A stretch of DNA of 64,000 nucleotides from Tubulanus polymorphus (taxonomy: Eukaryota > Nemertea > Palaeonemertea > Tubulaniformes > Tubulanidae), in contig NC_134035.1 in the NCBI RefSeq assembly GCF_964204645.1, forward strand, positions 12,815,951 through 12,879,950, read 5' to 3'. The notes beneath the pieces were generated by a model. It saw only the letters and a program-made list of their open reading frames with translations. It did not search any database and had not been told where the DNA came from. Both the position numbers and the translations under genes were made by a program. This document shows positions 12,504 to 21,500 of the stretch, one piece after another. Positions within the stretch are counted from its first letter, which is position 1. Every line of letters starts with the position of its first letter.

Positions 12504-15500
12504 ATATACCGTGCGAGGGCAGGTTTGGCACTTTGCCTGGTTCTCTGTTATCGGGTGACATAGTCGAGGACCAATAAAAATAGACCGTATAAAACTGAGA
12601 ACATATGACGCCGACCCGACCGACCACCGATACATAGAGAGAATGAGACACACGTGCGCACGTGCCTCATGAGGATTAAATATATACACAACGCAATTCA
12701 TAGAATTATAATCCCTGGATTCATAATCACACACAAAACATGTCTAAATCTAGGGTGTAAATATCTATGATTTGGAAATGAAAGAGAGTGAGGGAGGGAT
12801 AGAGAGGGAGAGTGAGGGAGAAAGGGAGAGTGAGGGAGAACGAGAGGGAGAGTGAGGGAGAGAGAGTGAGGGAGGGAGAGTGAGGGAGGGAGAGTGAGGG
12901 AGAGTGAGGGAGAACGAGAGGGAGAGTGAGGGAGAACGAGAGGGAGAGTGAGGGAGAACGAGAGGGAGTGAGGGAGAACGAGAGGGAGAGTGAGGGAGAA
13001 CGAGAGGGAGAGTGAGGGAGAACGAGAGGGAGTGAGGGAGAACGAGAGGGAGAGTGAGGGAGAACGAGAGGGAGAGTGAGGGAGACAGTGATGGAGAGAG
13101 AGGGAGAGTGAGGGTGGGAGAGTGAGGGAGAACGAGAGGGAGTGAGGGAGAGTGAGGGAGAGTGAGGGAGAGGGAGGGAGAGGGAGAGGGAGGGAGAGAG
13201 AAATGGTTTATTTACTGCTCGATGACCGAATCATCTATAGCTCTAGACTCACATGTTGTGAATCTCCGAGTTCCCCGACAAACAGCTCCATCCTAATCGA
13301 GTAAATTGTGGATATTAATCTCCGTACTTCCATTCAAGGGTTAAGCTCTAATCTTAATGACCTCCGATATAGCAACCGTTTATTGGTTATTACAATAAAT
13401 CTAATAATATCACAGGATATAACCGCAACAGATTTTCTGGTGCCCCGGGGCTGGTTCCTCAAGCGAGACTAAGTCCAAAAATTGTCTAAAAAACTAAGAC
13501 TGGTGTTAAGTTGTTTGATTGGTTATAGGACTAAGATCTTAAGTCTAAGCCGTGACTACGCAACTGGGCCCTGGAGTTTGTTATAACAAAATGAGGTTCC
13601 CTTCTTAATCTCCCTATCTGTGTCTAGAACAACTCTATCCCCCAATAAACCCCTCTCCCCATAACCCCTCTCCCAATAACCCCTCTCCCCATTACTCCCT
13701 CCCCCATAACCCCTCTCCCCATAACCCCCTCTCCCGATTATTCCCTCTGATACTGTACCTGATAATGAGGAAGCCAAGGCAAGTGTCGTATATTATATCC
13801 ATACAAGTCATATGATGTTTATTCATGATAAAAAACAGCAGAGCATTGTCTCCGAAAACACAATTAAACTACGATATTAGAATCCATCGATGTGAGACAG
13901 CAATAAACAGACAATACTCCTTCTCCTCTCTCTCTCTCTCACTCTCTCTCTCCCTATATAGTGCAGTGGTTGATAGTATAGTTCTAATAATCAACAGATG
14001 TTAATCTGGTTTTGAAATTAAACCAATACGTTTGAAAGCAGGTGACGATATTCACTTAAATATCACAGAACCCGGTTACCGGTTACGACGCCCAATAGAG
14101 TATAACTTCATACGATCATCGCACGATTCAGATATTGAATTGAAGTCGGTGCGACTGCGCAAAACTGGGCCCAGCTCCGGATAAAGTTTAACCGAAATCT
14201 TCGGTGCAGTTAACCAATAGATGAAACACTATTCAGTGTTGTGACGATATAATAGAGAATGCCGCACTAATATAACGGAAGATAAAGTCCGATAAGTTTC
14301 CTTTCAGCTATAAATCTATTCATCCGATGTTACGTCTATATACTAATAGTCATCTTCAGTCGACTATATCCTAACAGTCTTTGGTGCAGTTTACTTAAAC
14401 TTATAACATCGACGAAGTTGTCCAGTTTAAGCTCTTAAACTGTATCTCGAAAATCAATCCTGATGAATGCCATTAACGAAACGCTCTGTTCATAACCGTT
14501 ATATAAAATCCCACACTATACGGATGAAAAATAGTATTAAAATATTTCCTTGTAGTTTTAACTATATCCTAATACTCATCTTGTGGAATACTGTATTCCA
14601 TGAGCTAGTGTAGTTTATTCAACGTTTCCAATATATCCTAAAATAGTCATCTTCAGGAATACTGTATTCCTTGAGCTAGTGTAGTTTATTCAACGTTTCC
14701 AATATATCCTAAAATCGTTATCTTCAGGAATACTGTATTCCTTGATCTAGTGTAGTTTATTCAGCGTTTCAACTTTATCCTAATAGTCATCTTCAGGAAT
14801 ACTGTATTCCTTGAGCTAGTGTAGTTTATTCAACGTTTCCAATATATCCTAAAATAGTCATCTTCAGGAATACTGTATTCCTTGAGCTAGTGTAGTTTAT
14901 TCAACGTTAAGACTTTATCCTAATACTCGAAATCAAACCTTTGTTCTTTTTATGAAATATTCCAAACTAAGAATCAAAATGGTGTGGAATGTTTCCTCGA
15001 GCTAGTGTAGTTTATTCAACGTTTCCAAACAGGGGACCGTATTATATCATCTTCACGGACACCGATATTGTAACAAAATTATGAGATATATATACGCAGT
15101 CCAGAACAAAGAGCTTAATTAAGCAATCCTCCTGACGACGATGAATTCGAGACAAACGTTTCTATTACGGAATCACAGAATTCACAAACAATTCTATTTG
15201 TATCCAGCTTTGTGCCTACACAGATATGGATATAGATAGATTGTTTCTGTGTAACAGATTGTCATTCTGTGTTTTTTGCATAATTTAACTACCGGGTATT
15301 TCGCATTTCGGAATAACATTCAAAACTGAAATGTTTGATTAAAAAAAGTAGTTCCTAATACATACAGGCATTATAGCCTGGCGCACCCAACACAAGTGTA
15401 TACATATGCTGCTACTGCTGTTAACAAATGATAAATTACGACAATTTTTTCAAAATGAAAATAAACGACACTCACAGTTTCTAATTTGCATATTATCGTA

Positions 15501-18500
15501 CGAACAGCTTTACATTCGAAATCTGATGAATACCGAATCCATTTGATGAAAGAACGAATCAAATTCGCCGTAAAATATCTGAAATCAACGTCGCATGGCA
15601 GCGATTCGAACCAAAACTCGGCCATGTTCCTGCCTCGGTGAGAATTCAAACCTGATGGCTTCGTGAGACTCTGCCACGTTCCTGCCTCATAGGGATTCAA
15701 ACCTGATAGCTTCGTGAGACTCTGCCACGTTCCTGCCTCATAGGGATTCAAACCTGATGGCTTCGTGAGACTCTGCCACGTTCCTGCCTCATAGGGATTC
15801 AAACCTGATGGCTTCGTGAGACTCTGCCACGTTCCTGCCTCATAGGGATTCAAACCTGATGGCTTCGTGAGACTCTGCCACGTTCCTGCCTCATAGGGAT
15901 TCAAACCTGATAGCTTCGTGAGACTCTGCCACATAACTACCTCGGTATAAGGCAGAATTGATTGAAACATTTATTGAAATTTTATTTATTGAATTTAAGA
16001 AATTAAGAAAATAAACAAAACTAGATGACATCTAAAAATAGGTTACTATTACGAGCGTACTATGAGTTCAATAAATCACATATCATCAACGATAACACCA
16101 TATACACTCGCGAGGGTGTCTCCCCCTCACGAGGGTGTGTCTCCCCCTCGCGAGGGTGTGTCTCCCCCTGCAGATCTATCATTCACTATCATCGATCACT
16201 CAACCAGAAATAAATCAAAGGTATACGTCAGAAAAAATCATTGATTCCATCGGTATAAATGCAACCATACAATAAATCGAATAGAAAAGTGTTATAAACA
16301 TAAAACTTCGGAGGCCAAAGAGAGGTAGCCAGAATAGAGAGGTAAGCGCTCAGGGAGGTTAAAACTCCAATCAAGGGATTGAGAGGAAAGCCCGTATAGA
16401 GTAAACCCTCAGGGAGGTAATGCCATAGGTAAGCCCTCATAGGTAATTAGAGGTTAGCTCACAACGGAGGTATAAAGCCCTCAGGGAGGTAAGTAAGCTC
16501 TCTCCGAGAGCAGTCGGTAAGCTGGTATTAAATTGATAGATTCAGTTGATCAGTAACAGCAGTGCAGTCAGATTGAAAAGAGATTATACCCTATAGTTTG
16601 AGTACACCGCACCAGACTGACTGTAACCATCTCGCATACCGGTGTATATACGGTATACCCTATAGTTTGAGTACACCGCACCAGACTGACTGTAACCATC
16701 TCGCATACCGGTGTATATACGGTATAACCTATAGTTTGAGTACACCGCACCAGACTGACTGTAACCATCTCGCATACCGGTGTATATACGGTATACCCTA
16801 TAGTTTTGAGTACATCGCACCAGACTGACTGTAACCATCTCGCATACCGGTGTATATGCGGTATAACCTATAGTTCGAATACACCGCACCAGACTGACTG
16901 TAACCATCTCGCATACCGGTGTATATACGGTATAACCTATAGTTTGAATACACCGCACCAGACTGACTGTAACCATCTCGCATACCGGTGTATATACGGT
17001 ATAACCTATAGTTTTGAGTACATCGCACCAGACTGACTGTAACCATCTTGCATACCGGTGTATATACGGTATACCCTATAGTTTGAGTACACCGCACCAG
17101 ACTGACTGTAACCATCTCGCATACCGGTGTATATACGGTATAACCTATAGTTCGAATACACCGCACCAGACTGACTGTAACCATCTCGCATACCGGTGTA
17201 TATACGGTATAACCTATAGTTTGAGTACACCGCACCAGACTGACTGTAACCATCTCGCATACCGGTGTATATACGGTATACCCTATAGTTTTGAGTACAT
17301 CGCACCAGACTGACTGTAACCATCTCGCATACCGGTGTATATACGGTATACCCTATAGTTTGAGTACACCGCACCAGACTGACTGTAACCATCTCGCATA
17401 CCGGTGTATATACGGTATAACCTATAGTTCGAATACACCGCACCAGACTGACTGTAACCATCTCGCATACCGGTGTATATACGGTATACCCTATAGTTTG
17501 AGTACACCGCACCAGACTGACTGTAACCATCTCACATACCGGTGTATATACGGTATACCCTATAGTTTGAGTACACCGCACCAGACTGACTGTAACCATC
17601 TCGCATACCGGTGTATATACGGTATAACCTATAGTTTGAGTACACCGCACCAGACTGACTGTAACCATCTCACATACCGGTGTATATACGGTATAACCTA
17701 TAGTTTGAGTACACCGCACCAGACTGACTGTAACCATCTCGCATACCGGTGTATATACGGTATAGCCTATAGTTCGAATACACCGCACCAGACTGACTGT
17801 AACCATCTCGCATACCGGTGTATATACGGTATAACCTATAGTTCCAGTACACCGCACCAGACTGACTGTAACCATCTCGCATACCAGTGTATATACGGTA
17901 TAACCTATAGTTTGAGTACACCGCACCAGACTGACTGTAACCATCTCGCATACCGGTGTATATACGGTATAGCCTATAGTTTGAGTACATCGCACCAGAC
18001 TAACTGATTGTATCCATCTCGCATACACAATCGGAAAATCAATCACTTATAATACATCGATACATATAGATTAATATAGACTGATCACCTGAAGGAATCA
18101 CAGCAAAAAATACCTGAAAATATCATTTTCCTCTAGAAAGCCGTCTGAATTAGATTCCATTATCAATAATATGGTTTGAGGAGTTTCTCACTGTAACTAA
18201 GAACCGGGGCCCTTCCCTCATTTATTCTGATGTACTAATGGATGATTTTTTAGCCGAGAAATTGATGCTTGTTTTGGAAAAAAGGCTCGTCTCGTCCTTC
18301 GAACAACCTCTGCAAGTTTTTATGAAAATCAGAACTATATGGACTGAAATAGCAAGAAATTTGAGACCCATCATTCGATTAGACTGTTTCCAACCGGTCC
18401 TAAGAGAATTAGGAGTGGTTCATTTCGAACCCAGTCTTCAGATTGAAAGAAAACCTTCGAATCCAACGCAACAAATCTTCAGCTCAACGATGAACAGTGA

Positions 18501-21500
18501 ATAAGAAAGCAGCTTCGATAACAATCAGTTTAATTATGATATTATCTACATCCACCTACGCGTGTAAAATATGATGTTTAATCCAGAATTCTGATCGTGG
18601 GTTAGTCATGTCTTAGATTTAAGACCAGTTCAAGACCATTTTGGTTCTATAACGACCGATCTAAAAATTTACTACCATTCTTAAGATTTGAGACCAGTTC
18701 CGGACTTACGTAGGCCTACATCATTGGTCCCAAATGATCCGAATTAAGCAGGTTTTAATGCGAAATATTTTAGACTCCGGTTTGTAAATGTGGAAAAATT
18801 GAAAGTCCTAATCAAAATCAAAAGAACTAACATAGGCCCTAAATGAGACGAAAATGAGACGAGGACTCGCGAAGCTCATGTAGGGAGATAGATAGTAAAA
18901 CAAACCTACCTCCATGGTACGGTAAACATTCCTAACAGTATATCCAACAGTATATAACACATTAAACAACAGACCACTGTTAAATATAGTTCATTAATTA
19001 ATCTATCATCATCATCGAAGATAACGCAACTCGAGACACGAGCGGAAACTTAATGAACGTTTTATCGACAGTTTCACAACGATAATTATTATCTGTTCCG
19101 CGACAATCAGACTCTGAATGGATCAATGCTCGCTCTCTCTATCATCAATTCAATTCAATATCATTTAATTCGTGACGATGCCTTCCCCGACTGTAGGTAC
19201 GGCGGAGCCTCGTTATAACCAAACTTCAGGAAACCGAAAAATCTGTTCGTTATAACCGATAGTTCTATAAACAGCGGAACCTCGTAACAACAAACTTCAG
19301 ACACCAGAAAATCTGTTTGTTATAACCAGTACAGAAGAACGACGTAACAACGAACTCCTGGAGACCAGAAAACCTGCTTGTTAGTTTTTTATATCCAGTA
19401 TAAAATCGTGAAAATTGTCGTGTTGATGATGAAACTTTGTAAAGAGAACTGATAGTAACTGATTGTATCCAGCGACAACTGATTAAAATTCTCCTCCGAT
19501 TCGGGACTAGATTCAAAGTTCTGTGCGATAAATCACGTCATATCCTGGTCAGGGTTATAGAACAATCTAAACAACTAATGCAATATCAGTTCTAAAAGAG
19601 CATCTCCTTTATCATCGGGAAAATCCTCATTGATTAATCCTGTTCGGACAGGTGTTCAATCTACGCACTTATACGCGGTACTGTGGTTTCCCGTCAATGC
19701 TAGTTTTTCCTACCCCGGTGGCCGGTGGAACTCGTATCGAGGGGTGACAGATGTTTAGCGTTTTATATATACGTACGCGACAGAGACGTAAGAGATGATT
19801 ATTATACCAACAGAAATCAATATCTGTGCATTATGATTTTTAACGCATAAATTCAATCAGAATGCGATACGAATCTGGCAACGATTCGCACAAAAATCTA
19901 CACGGTCAGTTCTCGCAGCAACCCAATGACGACCTACCAAAACCTGGAAGGTTTTACGAGATTTTCACACAAGACCCCAAAAAATTTGCGCGCCCTTTTT
20001 CAAATAAAATTCAAAGCACTGAAAAAGGGTATGACAGGTGTTTACTTATGGGTGCAGCTATCAATTTAAAGTCTTCTGGACCCAGTTACACAGTCGTGTC
20101 TTAGATTTAAGACCAGTCTTAGACCAGCTTAGTTCTAGGCCTATAGTCAATCTAACAACTAAAGACCAGTATCAAGATTTATACCACTTTTGGACTTCAG
20201 TCGCGACTGTGCAACTGGGTACCGAGTTCGGTGATGAAATGTCTTCCGTCTATATTCAATTACAAACATCTCCAGGTAAAGTTCTAGACTAGACGATTAC
20301 AAATTTTAAGATGGCAATGAAGTAGGCCGGTCAAATGTCTGAGGGGGGGCAAGGTTCAGGCATTATATCTGCGTGGTTTATATTCAGGTTGATTTTTGTG
20401 TCGAGGTATTAGATTTTAACCACATATTTTAAGCTCATTACTTTAACTCTGCATCGAGTGTCATTTACATCTGTCGATGAATTATCAGCTTTTCTCATTG
20501 TTACGTTTCTAAGAACTGCAAACCGCAGTTAATACCGAATCGACCATAATTAGTAGAGCGAATATATACTTGTACAGAATAAAACCGATAAGTTGATTTT
20601 TTCGGCTATGTATAATCTGTGTAGAACATCATTTGGGGAGGAGGCCGGGGAGCGTGGGGAGCAGAGGGGTGGAGAGGGGGTTTATTAATGAACCGTAATG
20701 ATCTGTAAGGATTTTCAAGCAAAGTCAATCTATCATTAATAATCTAGCATCAGCAGCAACAGCACCAACAGCAGCAGCAGCAACAGCACCAGCAGCAGCA
20801 GATACAGAAACATGTCTCACTCTCTCCTCAAATCTACTGGACTACAGTAAAACATGTTTGAGACTTGAATCCTTCAAAATATATCCCCCTTCATGAGATA
20901 CAACGCAAGAAGGTCACCGTATAGTCTGAAACCTTGTATCTTTTGACCGCGATAAAGAAAATCGTTAAAACTTGCATAAAATGGGATTTATGGAGTGTAT
21001 CAGTGATTCCACTAACATTACATATTAAAAGAGTTTGATAATTGAAACTCTTAAATTGGAAGCCACTTGACACGTATTCAACACAAAGTGGCAATGCTTA
21101 CAAAGTTAATTTTCATTGAAATATCGGAGTAGCTGCCACTCTATAATTCAGTACGCCAGGGATAGGGGGCTATGCGTGAATAAATGAGACAGAACTGACT
21201 TGTGATCTACCAATCATCATTGTTCTGACAAACAAACGGTTTCTACATGACTGACCACTGGTTGTCTAGGACAATGAGTGGCCGGGCAGGCAGGGCCAGC
21301 TGGCAGGCTCACTACTATCCGGTTATCTATTGGCTATCTGACTGACGAGCCTGGTGGTCGTAGCTATGGAATGGTTGAGGCGATGACTTAAACTTAACTT
21401 GTTTACTGATTAAAGATCTTCACAGGAGGGACATTTCTAATCGAGAATGAACGACAAATCGTAGATTGCACTCATATCGAATTCAGCAATAATCACCGAC

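Noticed and set aside
15371-15970. 199-codon minus-strand ORF with 17-residue repeats
   Set aside because: It is a translation of the 51-bp tandem repeat; the non-repetitive tail has no recognisable similarity.
17006-18046. 346-codon minus-strand ORF (and several overlapping ones on both strands)
   Set aside because: It is produced by the 69-bp satellite, whose period is 23 codons; open frames exist in both directions and shift where a 70-bp unit occurs. No domain, start context or splice structure.
18238-18504. 88-codon plus-strand ORF as a protein gene
   Set aside because: Plausible amino-acid composition but no recognisable family, no splice or promoter context; kept only as a note.
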